A stretch of 11,412 nt of DNA from Truepera sp. (GCA_018333775.1 JAGXSO010000014.1:1-11412), one strand, 5' to 3'; shown: positions 1-7,159, counted from the first letter of the stretch. The notes: generated by a model not told the origin, from the letters alone. Made by a program: numbers and translations.

Positions 1-2
1 CC

Positions 3-185
3 CCCGCCGTGAGCGGTGTCAGCTACGGCTCGAGCCCTCACCTCGACACTTCGGTAATCAAGGCCCGCCTGCCGAGCAATTCGCTGGTCGTAGCGGCCGG
101 TGAGCTGATCTGGTCGTCGTCTCACGCAGCTATCGTGCGGAGTAACGGCACTCTGTTAGCAGTCAGCCTTGTCACCAAACCTTAA
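3..185 (+). CDS. 3' end of an unrecognised protein (partial)
   Basis: An open frame enters from the left edge and ends at TAA 183-185, leaving 60 residues and no visible start. The fragment reads AVSGVSYGSSPHLDTS and continues with alternating small, polar and hydrophobic residues (for example LVVAAGELIWSSSHAAIVR), which suggests beta strands; it ends in SLVTKP. I do not recognise a family. It lies 41 bases before rapZ on the same strand with no obvious terminator between them, so it could be the upstream member of the rapZ operon. Codon use (tcg agc, gcc cgc, ctg) resembles the neighbouring genes. That it is a real gene is inferred from the uninterrupted frame, the composition and the tidy spacing to rapZ; the function is unknown. 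Confidence 0.55.
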   Translation, partial: PAVSGVSYGSSPHLDTSVIKARLPSNSLVVAAGELIWSSSHAAIVRSNGTLLAVSLVTKP

Positions 186-226
186 TGCCGTAAGCGTATC
201 CTGTCTGCGGGATCCTGGAGAGTAGT

Positions 227-1084
227 GTGCGATTCGTCATCCTGACCGGTTTGAGCGGCGCCGGCAAGACCACCGCCCTGCAGGCGCTCGAAGACCTGGG
301 CTACTACACCGCGGATAACGTGCCGCCGCCACTCTGGCTGCCCCTCATCACCCAGACGGAGCAGCTGCAGCAAAACCGCCTGGTGGTCGGTGTCGATGTG
401 CGCACCCGCGCCCACCTCGGCACCCTGCCGGAGCAGCTAGCTGCACTGCTGGCAGCGGGTATCACCCCTGAAGTAGTATTTCTGGACGCCAGCGATGAGG
501 TGCTGGTCAGGCGCTATAACTTCACGCGGCGCACCCACCCTCTGGGGCAATCCGGGCTGTCGGCCGACATTGGTCGCGAGCGGCAGGTCTTAGGCGAGCT
601 GCGGGCCATGGCCGACGTAGTGCTCGATACCTCACAGACCACGGCGCGCCAGCTCACCGAAGAGTTATGGGAGCGCTTTGGCGGCGAGCGGAGCTTCCGG
701 CTGCGCCTGGTCTCGTTCGGCTTTAAGCGCGGCGTGCCGATCGATGCCGATAACGTCTTCGACCTGCGCGGTATGCCCAACCCCTATTACCAAGAGGAAT
801 TGCGGCGCCAAGACGGCCGCCACCCCGCTGTGCAGAGCTTTGTTTTCAGCCCTGAAGGGTTAGCCTTTTACAGCGAACTGCGCGCCTTTGTTAAGCTACT
901 CGCCGCCCAAGCCGCCACTAGCGGACGCAATAGCTACACCGTAGCGCTCGGCTGTACCGGCGGCCAGCACCGTTCAGTGGCGGTGGCCGAGCGGTTGATG
1001 CACGACCTCGCCGACACTTTTGCCACCTATGCCGAACACCGCGACGTTGCTGCGGCCTTGGCCGAGCATAGTGAGGGGTCATGA
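227..1084 (+). CDS. rapZ: RapZ-family nucleotide-binding protein
   Basis: A 285-residue protein, the normal RapZ/YvcJ length (about 284). The P-loop GLSGAGKTT is at residues 8-16. The family blocks follow: LDASDEVLVRR from 86, SFGFKRG at 163-169, FDLRGMPNPYY at 178-188, and the C-terminal GCTGGQHRSV at 242-251. In E. coli, RapZ is an RNA-binding adaptor whose C-terminal domain senses glucosamine-6-phosphate and controls GlmS through small RNAs. In Gram-positives the homologue YvcJ is an ATP/GTP-binding protein of less clear role. The RNA partners of E. coli are not expected here, so only sugar-phosphate sensing should be considered transferable. Start GTG 227 has GGAG at 217-220, six bases upstream. 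Its stop overlaps the yvcK start as ATGA (1081-1084), indicating translational coupling. Confidence 0.96.
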   Translation: MRFVILTGLSGAGKTTALQALEDLGYYTADNVPPPLWLPLITQTEQLQQNRLVVGVDVRTRAHLGTLPEQLAALLAAGITPEVVFLDASDEVLVRRYNFTRRTHPLGQSGLSADIGRERQVLGELRAMADVVLDTSQTTARQLTEELWERFGGERSFRLRLVSFGFKRGVPIDADNVFDLRGMPNPYYQEELRRQDGRHPAVQSFVFSPEGLAFYSELRAFVKLLAAQAATSGRNSYTVALGCTGGQHRSVAVAERLMHDLADTFATYAEHRDVAAALAEHSEGS

Positions 1085-2412
1085 GCCGTTTGCGGCGACT
1101 TAGCAACTTTCGCCTCTGGCTCACCCCCGGCATGGGGGTCAAGCGGCATGTCGCCCGGGCTGTGTTGGGCGCCGTGATCCTGCTGGTCGGGGTCATCGCC
1201 GGTACGCTGTGGCTGCTAGAAGAGGTGCGTGGCCAGATCGCCGCGCCCATCGAGGCCTGGCTGGTCAGTGCGGCTTGGCGCCAGAGCGGCGGCTGGGTCG
1301 CCGCTTTAGTCGCGCTAGTGGGCCTAGCTATCAGCGTCTCAGCAGTCGGCAGGCTCAACCGCTCGCTGCTGTCGCACTGGCTCCCCAAGCCCGATGAGGC
1401 TGCTGCGGTGTTGCACCGGCGGCTGTCGCTAGCTCGCGGCCCGCGCGTGGTGGCGATCGGCGGCGGGACCGGCCTATCGAACCTGCTGCGCGGCTTAAGG
1501 CTCCAGACCTCCAATATCACCGCGGTTGTCACCGTCAGCGACGACGGCGGCTCGTCAGGAAGGCTCCGCAGCGCCTTCGGTATGCCGGCGCCCGGCGACC
1601 TCAGTGACTGCTTAGCCGCGCTGTCAGATAATGAGCTACAGGTCAGCCGCCTGCTGGAGTATCGCTTTACCCGCGGGGCGGAGCTAGAAGGGCACACCTT
1701 CGGCAACCTGTTGATCACTACCTTAACCGAGGTCGAAGGCGACTTTGCCCAGGCGGCCCGCGTGCTCAACTCGCTGTTAAACATCTGTGGCGCGGTCTAT
1801 CCGGTCACCACCGAACCCGTCTCGCTCGAGGTCATCAAGCGTAGCGGCGAGCGGGTGCATGGCGAAAGCCAGGTGCGCGCGGTGCCCGGCCCGGCAGCGC
1901 GGGCGCTGATTAGGCCGAGCGAGCCCGCGGTAGTCCCAGAGGTGGTAGCCGCCATCGAAACAGCCGAGCTGGTAGTGCTCGGGCCCGGTAGTCTGTTCAC
2001 CAGCACCCTCCCACCCCTGCTTGTCCCCGGCTGCCGCCGCGCCTTGCTGATGACTAACGCCAAGCTGGTCTACGTCTGCAACGTCATGACCGAAGCGGGC
2101 GAAACCGACGGCTTCAGCGCCTGGGACCATGTAGCCGCCATCCATCAGCACCTGGGGCGCTACCCGGACGTGGTAGCCATCAACACCACCCCGGTCGACG
2201 AAGCGCGGCTCGAGCGCTACCGCACCGAGCAGGCTGAGGTAGTGAGCTGGCATGAGACCGATTTCGCTCGAGCCAAGATCGACCTCGTGACACTTCAGCT
2301 ACTCGGCCCCGGCCCCTGGGCGCAGCACGATCCTTACAAGCTGGCCGAGTGGCTGGCAAGTTATGCCAAAACGGCCAAGCATCGCGTCAATCCCTCTTTG
2401 GAGCCAGTGTGA
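1081..2412 (+). CDS. yvcK: YvcK/GlmR-type CofD-like protein with N-terminal membrane anchor
   Basis: A 443-residue member of the CofD/UPF0052 family. The catalytic-type core starts near residue 121: VVAIGGGTGLSNLLRGLR (123-140), TVSDDGGSSGRLR (151-163), PGDLSDCLAAL (171-181), GHTFGNL (204-210), then LGPGSLFTS. In B. subtilis, YvcK (GlmR) binds UDP-GlcNAc, stimulates GlmS and is needed for growth on gluconeogenic carbon; its loss is rescued by excess MreB. B. subtilis YvcK is about 317 residues. The additional ~120 N-terminal residues here carry two hydrophobic segments (about 26-48 and 71-90), so the enzyme-like core should sit on the inner face of the membrane. Long forms of this kind occur outside the Firmicutes. 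Start ATG 1081 overlaps rapZ, and its stop TGA overlaps the GTG of the next gene. Confidence 0.95.
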   Translation: MSRLRRLSNFRLWLTPGMGVKRHVARAVLGAVILLVGVIAGTLWLLEEVRGQIAAPIEAWLVSAAWRQSGGWVAALVALVGLAISVSAVGRLNRSLLSHWLPKPDEAAAVLHRRLSLARGPRVVAIGGGTGLSNLLRGLRLQTSNITAVVTVSDDGGSSGRLRSAFGMPAPGDLSDCLAALSDNELQVSRLLEYRFTRGAELEGHTFGNLLITTLTEVEGDFAQAARVLNSLLNICGAVYPVTTEPVSLEVIKRSGERVHGESQVRAVPGPAARALIRPSEPAVVPEVVAAIETAELVVLGPGSLFTSTLPPLLVPGCRRALLMTNAKLVYVCNVMTEAGETDGFSAWDHVAAIHQHLGRYPDVVAINTTPVDEARLERYRTEQAEVVSWHETDFARAKIDLVTLQLLGPGPWAQHDPYKLAEWLASYAKTAKHRVNPSLEPV

Positions 2413-3428
2413 TTCACGCCCTCATCCTCGCCAGCCTCCTGACCCTCCACGACCCGGTAGGCGACGCTTTTGGCAACGGCAACCTGCTGCCGCCGACCGA
2501 TGTCGTCTTTCGCACTCCGGGAGTGTTCGACGCCCAGCTCCTCGAAGTACCCGACACCCCTACCTTTTCGATACGGCTAACCATGGGTCGGCTCAATAAC
2601 CCCTGGGATCTCCCTTACGGCTTCTCGCTGCCGATTATCGAGTTCTATCTCGATACCGGCGCCGAAGGCGAGCGCAACCTGCTGCCCGGCTCAGGGATGA
2701 GCCTCCCGCCCGGCGTAACCTGGAACTATGCGCTACGCATAACGGGCGAAAGTCTCACGGTACTGGCGCCTGGTATCGAAGCCGGCCAACCGATCGATAT
2801 CACCGACAGCGCAAATGCCCGGCTTGCAGTTGAGGGCGACACCATTATCGTCACCACCGACCTGCCTCGCCCCACGCGCTTTAGCCTTTATGGCATGGTC
2901 GGCAGCTACGATTTTTTTGACCCGACCGGGTGGCGTCCGGTACTGCCGGAGCCAACCGCCGGCGCCTTCGGCAGCCCCACCCAACAGGTCCGCGCCATCG
3001 ACATCTTGGCCGAAGATGTAGAGAGCCAGGCGCGCGCAATCGATACCGGCATCCTGCCCGAGATCCGCCCCCAGGCGCGGCGTGACGGCTGGCTGCAACT
3101 GATGGGGCTGGGCGTGCTGTTGGCGTTAGTGGGGGTAGTGGGCCGCCTCTTGAGAAGCCGCCCCGTTCAGCCACAGCCGCCCCCAACCTCGCCGCCCGAA
3201 GCGCCCGTACTGGCCCTCCCCCCACCGCTACGACCGATCACCACGCCTGCTTTGCCTCCTCCCCGCGAGGTAGCCGACGACGCAACCCTGGCCGTTCCCG
3301 ATCAGAGCCCTCCGCCGGAAGCCGATAGTTCTTCCCCACACTTAGCAGGTGAGGCGCACGACTGGCCGTTCTGGGAAGAAGAGGAAGAAGACCTAACGCT
3401 TAAACCACAAGACGAGCGCCAGAGCTAG
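2409..3428 (+). CDS. Glucodextranase-type DOMON-domain membrane protein
   Basis: A 339-residue protein if started at GTG 2409. That codon overlaps the yvcK stop (GTGA) and has GGAG at 2400-2403, five bases upstream. The open frame extends back to 2349, but that start lies 64 bases inside yvcK without a ribosome site. Order of parts: a short hydrophobic leader (residues 1-13, MIHALILASLLTL); a domain of about 14-185 with DPVGDAFGNG, NNPWDLPYGFSLPIIEFYLDTG and LLPGSGMSLPPGVTWNYALR, a pattern I match to the C-terminal DOMON-like domain of glucodextranases; a membrane helix at about 229-249; and a proline-rich, presumably cytoplasmic tail ending in WEEEEEDL. The topology is type I, with the domain outside the cell. 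Carbohydrate binding is inferred from the domain family. Coupling to yvcK suggests an envelope role. It ends three bases from the convergent murA stop. Confidence 0.8.
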   Translation: MIHALILASLLTLHDPVGDAFGNGNLLPPTDVVFRTPGVFDAQLLEVPDTPTFSIRLTMGRLNNPWDLPYGFSLPIIEFYLDTGAEGERNLLPGSGMSLPPGVTWNYALRITGESLTVLAPGIEAGQPIDITDSANARLAVEGDTIIVTTDLPRPTRFSLYGMVGSYDFFDPTGWRPVLPEPTAGAFGSPTQQVRAIDILAEDVESQARAIDTGILPEIRPQARRDGWLQLMGLGVLLALVGVVGRLLRSRPVQPQPPPTSPPEAPVLALPPPLRPITTPALPPPREVADDATLAVPDQSPPPEADSSSPHLAGEAHDWPFWEEEEEDLTLKPQDERQS

Positions 3429-3431
3429 TTA

Positions 3432-4751
3432 TTAGTCACCGTAGGTGCCGGTAGCCAGCGCCGCCGCTTCCTGGCGAATATCGGCCCCGAGACGGACTAG
3501 CCGCTCCGGCAGGGCCTCGTAGCCGCGCTCTACAAACTGGATGCCGGTGATGCGCGACTCGCCCTCGGCCGCTAGCGCTGCCACGATCAGCGCCCCGCCG
3601 GCGCGGATGTCGGCGGCGTGCATCGCAGCGCCGTGCAGCTTGCCGCCACTAACGATCAAGATCCGGTCGCGCAGCTCGAGCCTAGCCCCGGTGTGGCTTA
3701 GCTCGCCGACGTGCGTGAAGCGGTCGGGGTAGACCCGATCGACGATGGTGCTGACACCCGGCACAGTCGCTAAAAAAGCGCCAAACGGCGCTTGCAAATC
3801 GGTCGGTACCCCCGGGTATTCGACAGCGGTGACATCGACCGCCTTGAGCGGGCCGGTAGCATCGACATGCAGGGTGCGTTGATCGATAATAGCGACCTCC
3901 ACACCGGCCTCAGTCAGTTTGGCGCTGACTGCCCGGAGGTGCTCGGGATTGACGTCATGGAGCGTGACCTGGCCCCGGGTAGCGGCGGTGGCCAGCATCA
4001 GCGTGCCGATCTCGATGCGGTCGGGAATGGGGGTATAAGCCACCCCGCGCAGCTCCGGGACCGACTGGACTTCCAACGTGCTGGTGCCCGCGCCGCTGAT
4101 CTTGGCGCCCATGGCGTTGAGCATAGTGATCAGGTCCGCGACCTCGGGCTCGAGCGCGGCGTTTTCGATTACCACTTGCCCTTCGCCCACAGCGCTAGCT
4201 AGCAAGATGTTCTGGGTGCCGCCTACCGTGGGCGCCTCGAACACCGCCCGGCCGTGCAGCGGGCGCGAGCGGGCAGCGATAAAGTCGCCGCCCTCTTCCC
4301 GAACCTCAACGCCAAGCTGCGCCAAGGCCTTGATATGGCGGTCGACCGGCCGCGGCCCAAAGGCACACCCACCCGGCATCGAGACGCGGGCTGTGCCGCA
4401 ACGGCCTAGCAGTGCTCCAAGCGCCACGAAACTGGCCCGCATCTGGCTAACCAGGTGATATGGCGCCTCGCAGCGTTCGATCTGCGGAGCGTGCAAATAG
4501 AGATCATGCCCTTGCCAACGCGCCGTAGCACCGACATGCCGCACGATGTCGAGTAGCACCGACACATCGCTCAGCTTGGGGACGCTACGAAGCAGCACCG
4601 GCTCCCGCGTCAGTAGCGCGGCGAGGATGAGATACAACGCGGAATTCTTAGCAGTATGAGCGTGAAACGTTCCCCGCAGGGGGCGCCCGCCACGAATGCT
4701 AAGAGCACTCTCACGCAGTACCGGCTCGAGCGGGGTGATCAGGTGCGTCAC
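3432..4751 (-). CDS. murA: UDP-N-acetylglucosamine 1-carboxyvinyltransferase MurA
   Basis: The cytoplasmic enzyme that transfers enolpyruvate from PEP to UDP-GlcNAc, the first committed step of peptidoglycan synthesis and the target of fosfomycin. From GTG 4751 it has 439 residues (the family is about 420). Visible catalytic features: AKNSAL with Lys35 (E. coli Lys22), QMRAS with Arg105 (E. coli Arg91), SMPGGCAFGPRPVDRH with the PEP-reactive Cys129 (E. coli Cys115), PTDLQ with Asp318 (E. coli Asp305) and DRFTHVGEL. The Cys predicts fosfomycin sensitivity at target level. Start choice: GTG 4751 has GAGG nine bases upstream, while the in-frame TTG 4766 has no good ribosome site. The residues before AKN are HT rather than the usual GA, a mild deviation. 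It is driven by a near-consensus promoter shared back to back with the RHH gene. Confidence 0.95.
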   Translation of the reverse strand: MTHLITPLEPVLRESALSIRGGRPLRGTFHAHTAKNSALYLILAALLTREPVLLRSVPKLSDVSVLLDIVRHVGATARWQGHDLYLHAPQIERCEAPYHLVSQMRASFVALGALLGRCGTARVSMPGGCAFGPRPVDRHIKALAQLGVEVREEGGDFIAARSRPLHGRAVFEAPTVGGTQNILLASAVGEGQVVIENAALEPEVADLITMLNAMGAKISGAGTSTLEVQSVPELRGVAYTPIPDRIEIGTLMLATAATRGQVTLHDVNPEHLRAVSAKLTEAGVEVAIIDQRTLHVDATGPLKAVDVTAVEYPGVPTDLQAPFGAFLATVPGVSTIVDRVYPDRFTHVGELSHTGARLELRDRILIVSGGKLHGAAMHAADIRAGGALIVAALAAEGESRITGIQFVERGYEALPERLVRLGADIRQEAAALATGTYGD

Positions 4752-4801
4752 AATGATTAGCCTCAATGCGTACTCGTGCTATACACAAGTTACACACGTT
4801 T

Positions 4802-4830
4802 AGTATATGTCGCATTATACACATTGTCAA
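4802..4830 (-). promoter_or_regulatory. Strong sigma70-type promoter of murA
   Basis: Reading the minus strand, TTGACA (4830-4825) is followed by a 17-base spacer and TATACT (4807-4802), an essentially consensus housekeeping promoter. The expected start of transcription is near 4795, giving a leader of about 44 bases to GTG 4751. A second TATAAT lies inside the spacer (4819-4814). Confidence 0.8.
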
Positions 4831-4853
4831 GGGAAGCAGCATGATGATACACT
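4824..4853 (+). promoter_or_regulatory. Divergent promoter of the RHH regulator gene
   Basis: TTGTCA (4824-4829), an 18-base spacer and TACACT (4848-4853). The -35 box overlaps the murA -35 box on the other strand by five bases, so the two promoters probably compete for polymerase. The predicted transcript starts near 4860, only about 13 bases before GTG 4873. This excludes the upstream ATG at 4807 as the start. Confidence 0.6.
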
Positions 4854-4872
4854 GTCGGTACTGGAGGCTAAG

Positions 4873-5103
4873 GTGCCGAAGCGCGAAAAGAGCAAGCGGC
4901 TGCAAGTAGTCATCACCGAGGAGCAGGACTCGCTGCTGACCAAGACAGCCTATCACCTCTCCAACCCCGAACGGCTAGTGTCGAAGTCCGAAGTAGTGCG
5001 GCTCGGCATCGAGCTGCTTAACCGCGCTGTTGAGCAGGGTCAACTCCCTGCCGAGCTCTTGAGCACGCTCGAGCAGCGTCATAGCGAAGAGGACGCCGCC
5101 TAA
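4873..5103 (+). CDS. Small ribbon-helix-helix (CopG-like) DNA-binding protein
   Basis: A 76-residue protein from GTG 4873, chosen because GGAGG (4863-4867) is five bases upstream and the predicted promoter starts transcription just before it. The frame itself runs back to ATG 4807, which lies inside the promoter. A basic N-terminus (PKREKSKR) is followed by a beta strand RLQVVIT (9-15), helix A (about 16-29) and helix B starting at SKSEVVRLGIELLNRAV (37-53). This is the usual MetJ/Arc/CopG arrangement, which dimerises and inserts its paired strands in the major groove. The tail is acidic (QRHSEEDAA). It is divergent from murA and shares its promoter region. No toxin gene follows, so an antitoxin role is not supported; I favour an autoregulated repressor of itself and murA. 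Confidence 0.72.
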   Translation: MPKREKSKRLQVVITEEQDSLLTKTAYHLSNPERLVSKSEVVRLGIELLNRAVEQGQLPAELLSTLEQRHSEEDAA

Positions 5104-5180
5104 CACAGGTTTGGGCGTGGGTGATGGCAAGCTCGCGGCTTTCAAGCTTTAAGCGCGGGTGGGCTGTAAGCGAAGCCGAA

Positions 5181-5234
5181 GGGTTTCCTACTACCTACAT
5201 CCCACTACCCACCTCCCGGTCAGCAGTTGCGGCT
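5181..5234 (+). repeat. Dispersed repeat, copy 1
   Basis: Bases 5181-5211 match 9804-9834 at 30 of 31 positions (GGGTTTCCTAC, then CCACTACCCA), and 5221-5234 match 9848-9861 at 13 of 14 (CAGCAGTTGnGGCT). The two blocks are 9 bases apart here and 13 apart in copy 2. The complementary strand has regularly spaced GGG/GG runs. This copy fills the gap between the ends of the RHH gene and uspA. The rest of this 145-base gap shows nothing clear. Confidence 0.85.
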
Positions 5235-5248
5235 TTGGAGACTGAGGA

Positions 5249-5698
5249 CTACTTATCACCACCACAGCGCACCACCAACAGCGGCTTAGCGCTCTGGCGC
5301 ATCACCCCTTCAGTTACACTGCCCAGGATCAACCGCCTCACCCCGGTGCGCCCGTGACTCCCCATCACCACCAGATCAAACGCGTTCATGGCTGCGACAA
5401 TGGCATCGACCGGGCGGGCGTTCGGCTCGAGCCTGGTCTGGTAGCGGACCCCCTCGGCTTCGGCCAGCGCGGCGGCCTTGCTAAGCGCCTCTTCGGCAGC
5501 CTTGCGCAGGTCGGCGATAAGCTGCTCGGCATAGACCGCATAACCGTAGGCTTCGGCGGCCAGCGCCGGCGGCACCGGGTCGATGGCATAAAGGAAGGTG
5601 ACCTCGCCGTCCACCAGCTTTGCCAAACCCAGCGCCTGCTTAGCGGCCGCTTCGCTACAGCTACTGCCATCGGTAGGGACCAGGATACGCTTATACAC
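5249..5698 (-). CDS. Universal stress protein UspA family
   Basis: A 149-residue single-domain Usp, the standard length. It begins YKRILVPTDGSSCSEAA, with the conserved Asp10 of the nucleotide-binding fold. It carries the ATP-binding signature GSHGRTGVRRLILGSVTE (113-130), matching G-x2-G-x9-G-(S/T), so it belongs to the ATP-binding Usp class. Such proteins are cytoplasmic and induced by starvation or stress, generally without a defined enzymatic reaction. Start GTG 5698 has AGGAG (5709-5705 on this strand) six bases upstream. It lies 36 bases downstream of the thioredoxin-CcdA gene, but its own extended -10 promoter in that gap indicates independent expression. Confidence 0.95.
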   Translation of the reverse strand: MYKRILVPTDGSSCSEAAAKQALGLAKLVDGEVTFLYAIDPVPPALAAEAYGYAVYAEQLIADLRKAAEEALSKAAALAEAEGVRYQTRLEPNARPVDAIVAAMNAFDLVVMGSHGRTGVRRLILGSVTEGVMRQSAKPLLVVRCGGDK

Positions 5699-5724
5699 GG
5701 CACTCTCCTTTGACGCTAAGGGTG

Positions 5725-5733
5725 ATTATACCA
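5725..5733 (-). promoter_or_regulatory. Extended -10 promoter of uspA
   Basis: On the minus strand, TGG-TATAAT (5733-5725) is a perfect -10 hexamer with an upstream TGn extension. No -35 hexamer is visible at the right distance, as is normal for extended -10 promoters. The predicted start is near 5718, about 20 bases before GTG 5698, leaving room for the AGGAG site. The first bases of the element overlap the last base region after the preceding gene's stop (5735). Confidence 0.6.
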
Positions 5734-5734
5734 T

Positions 5735-7081
5735 CTAGCGCTTAGGACTGCGCAGCGCCGCCTCGTTGCCTACCGCCAAGCCCCAGTGGGGGAGCAGTTT
5801 GCGGTGTACTAGTAGAATGATTAGCGACAGCGACAGTGCCGCTGCAAAGACGCCGACGGAGCCGACAAGTGAGTTCATCAGCCCCGGCTCGATCAAGAGC
5901 ATCAGCCCCAGCCCCAGCATGACCATGCCGCCGATCAGCTTGAGCACTCGCCCGTGGGTCTCCTCAAAGCGGCTGGCCTTTAAGGTCACCACAACCGTGC
6001 TGAAGACAAATAGCTCATCGAGCAAAAAGATCAGCAGATAGAGCCCCAAAAGCAGCCAGAAAGCCTGTGGCCCTACCTCTTGCCGGGCAACGATGGCGCT
6101 CCAGATCATCGGAAAACCTGCCGTGCAGGGTAGTTCAACTAACGTCACACCTAGCGCCAGCGCCGCCGTAGCGCCTATAGTGGCTGGCAGTGAGCGATTA
6201 GACTGCATGATGCGGCGCATCCCCTTGAAGATGCCTGGCTTATGTTGATCGGAGATAGTCAAGGACACGCCTTGCTTAAAGAAGAAGTAGTCCTTGATGT
6301 TGATTGCCGCAAAGGCCAGCGCCATGAGCGCCACCGCCGCCTGGATCCAGCCCAAAAAGCCGACATAGGCGAACACGTTGACCAAGCCGATCATAAACAG
6401 TCCATAGACCAAGGTAGTCACCGTTAGGAAGGTGAACCCGACTAAGAGCACCTTCTTGCGTGAACCCGAATGGATTACCATCGCCAACAGCATCGACAAA
6501 ACCCACAGCGAGCAAGGATTAAAACCGTCGATAAAAGCGATCAGGCTGGTCATCACCACTAACGACTGCTTGGCCAGATCGATCTGGCCGAGCAGGGGGA
6601 TGGTCAGCACCTCCGAAACGGTCGGCCCCGGAGTAGGCGGGGTTATCGGTGCTGGTGCAGCTATCGGCTCCCTCCCTAGCCGCTCCGCCCACTCCGCCGG
6701 CAGGCGATCAGCCGGATCGGGGCAGTCGAACTCGCGGCAGAACTCCACCCGTTGGATAATATCTTCGCCGATAGCGGCGTTGAAACCGACCCACACGTTG
6801 TCGCTCACAAAGGTGGTGGGGACCGCTCGAGCCTCGGTGCCGTAAGCGCTAGCCATAGCGCGGAACAGCGCCTGATTATCGGCATCAAACCAGACCTCAA
6901 AGGAGCGCACTTCGACCTCCGGGAAGCGCTCCTTTAGCTCGCGCAAAAAGATATCCTGCCTGGCGCAAACCGGACAGCCGTCACCCCAAAAGTAGTAGAC
7001 GGGCACAGTGTTAGCAGCTCTCCCCCAACCGAGCAGCGCGACAACGAACAAGAGCCAGAGCAGTTGTTGGGCCTTTGCCAT
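5735..7081 (-). CDS. Thioredoxin-like / CcdA-DsbD-like transmembrane thiol reductant protein
   Basis: 448 residues. A signal peptide (about 1-22) leads into an extracytoplasmic thioredoxin-like domain with GDGCPVC (Cys36, Cys39) and a cis-proline-type AVPTTF (Pro88). It also has a second pair, Cys115 and Cys120. A proline/threonine-rich linker (141-154) is followed by about eight hydrophobic segments between 170 and 426. Cys190 (FNPCSLWVL) and Cys319 (ELPCTAGF) sit in the positions of the two membrane cysteines of DsbD/CcdA. DsbD-type proteins pass electrons from cytoplasmic thioredoxin across the membrane to periplasmic thiols. Here the thioredoxin domain precedes the membrane domain, whereas classical DsbD ends with one. 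Start ATG 7081 gives a good signal peptide, although its AGGA is almost adjacent to the start codon and the ribosome site is weak. It is divergent from the hydrolase gene. Confidence 0.85.
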   Translation of the reverse strand: MAKAQQLLWLLFVVALLGWGRAANTVPVYYFWGDGCPVCARQDIFLRELKERFPEVEVRSFEVWFDADNQALFRAMASAYGTEARAVPTTFVSDNVWVGFNAAIGEDIIQRVEFCREFDCPDPADRLPAEWAERLGREPIAAPAPITPPTPGPTVSEVLTIPLLGQIDLAKQSLVVMTSLIAFIDGFNPCSLWVLSMLLAMVIHSGSRKKVLLVGFTFLTVTTLVYGLFMIGLVNVFAYVGFLGWIQAAVALMALAFAAINIKDYFFFKQGVSLTISDQHKPGIFKGMRRIMQSNRSLPATIGATAALALGVTLVELPCTAGFPMIWSAIVARQEVGPQAFWLLLGLYLLIFLLDELFVFSTVVVTLKASRFEETHGRVLKLIGGMVMLGLGLMLLIEPGLMNSLVGSVGVFAAALSLSLIILLVHRKLLPHWGLAVGNEAALRSPKR

Positions 7082-7159
7082 ATCCTATAGCATCAACCAC
7101 CGGGCGACCCGCTCCCAGAGACTTTAGTCCCAAGGCCGATCAGAGCTCCTGCCGGCAAC

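Larger units (their letters stand above)
4781..4853 (+). promoter_or_regulatory. Four WTACACW heptads, probable RHH operator
   Basis: Direct copies of the heptad WTACACW occur at 4781-4787 (ATACACA), 4790-4796 (TTACACA), 4817-4823 (ATACACA) and 4847-4853 (ATACACT), all in the same orientation. Copies 1 and 2 cover the predicted murA transcription start and early leader. Copy 3 lies in the murA -10/-35 spacer, and copy 4 contains the -10 box of the RHH gene. RHH repressors such as streptococcal plasmid omega bind arrays of short direct heptads (WATCACW). The similarity of format and the adjacent RHH gene suggest autoregulation plus control of murA. The repeats are seen; the binding is inference. 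Confidence 0.5.

Noticed and set aside
918..1784. A long open frame of 288 codons on the minus strand opposite rapZ/yvcK
   Set aside because: It is antisense to two strongly recognised genes; its product is rich in Ser, Arg and Pro with no recognisable motif, as expected for a shadow frame at this G+C.
4752..4766. TTG 4766 as the murA start
   Set aside because: There is no Shine-Dalgarno sequence upstream, and TTGAGG itself supplies the GAGG site for GTG 4751; the extra five residues are not family-like. It cannot be excluded fully.
4873..5103. RHH gene as the antitoxin of a toxin-antitoxin pair
   Set aside because: No partner gene follows; the next features are a repeat and a convergent uspA.
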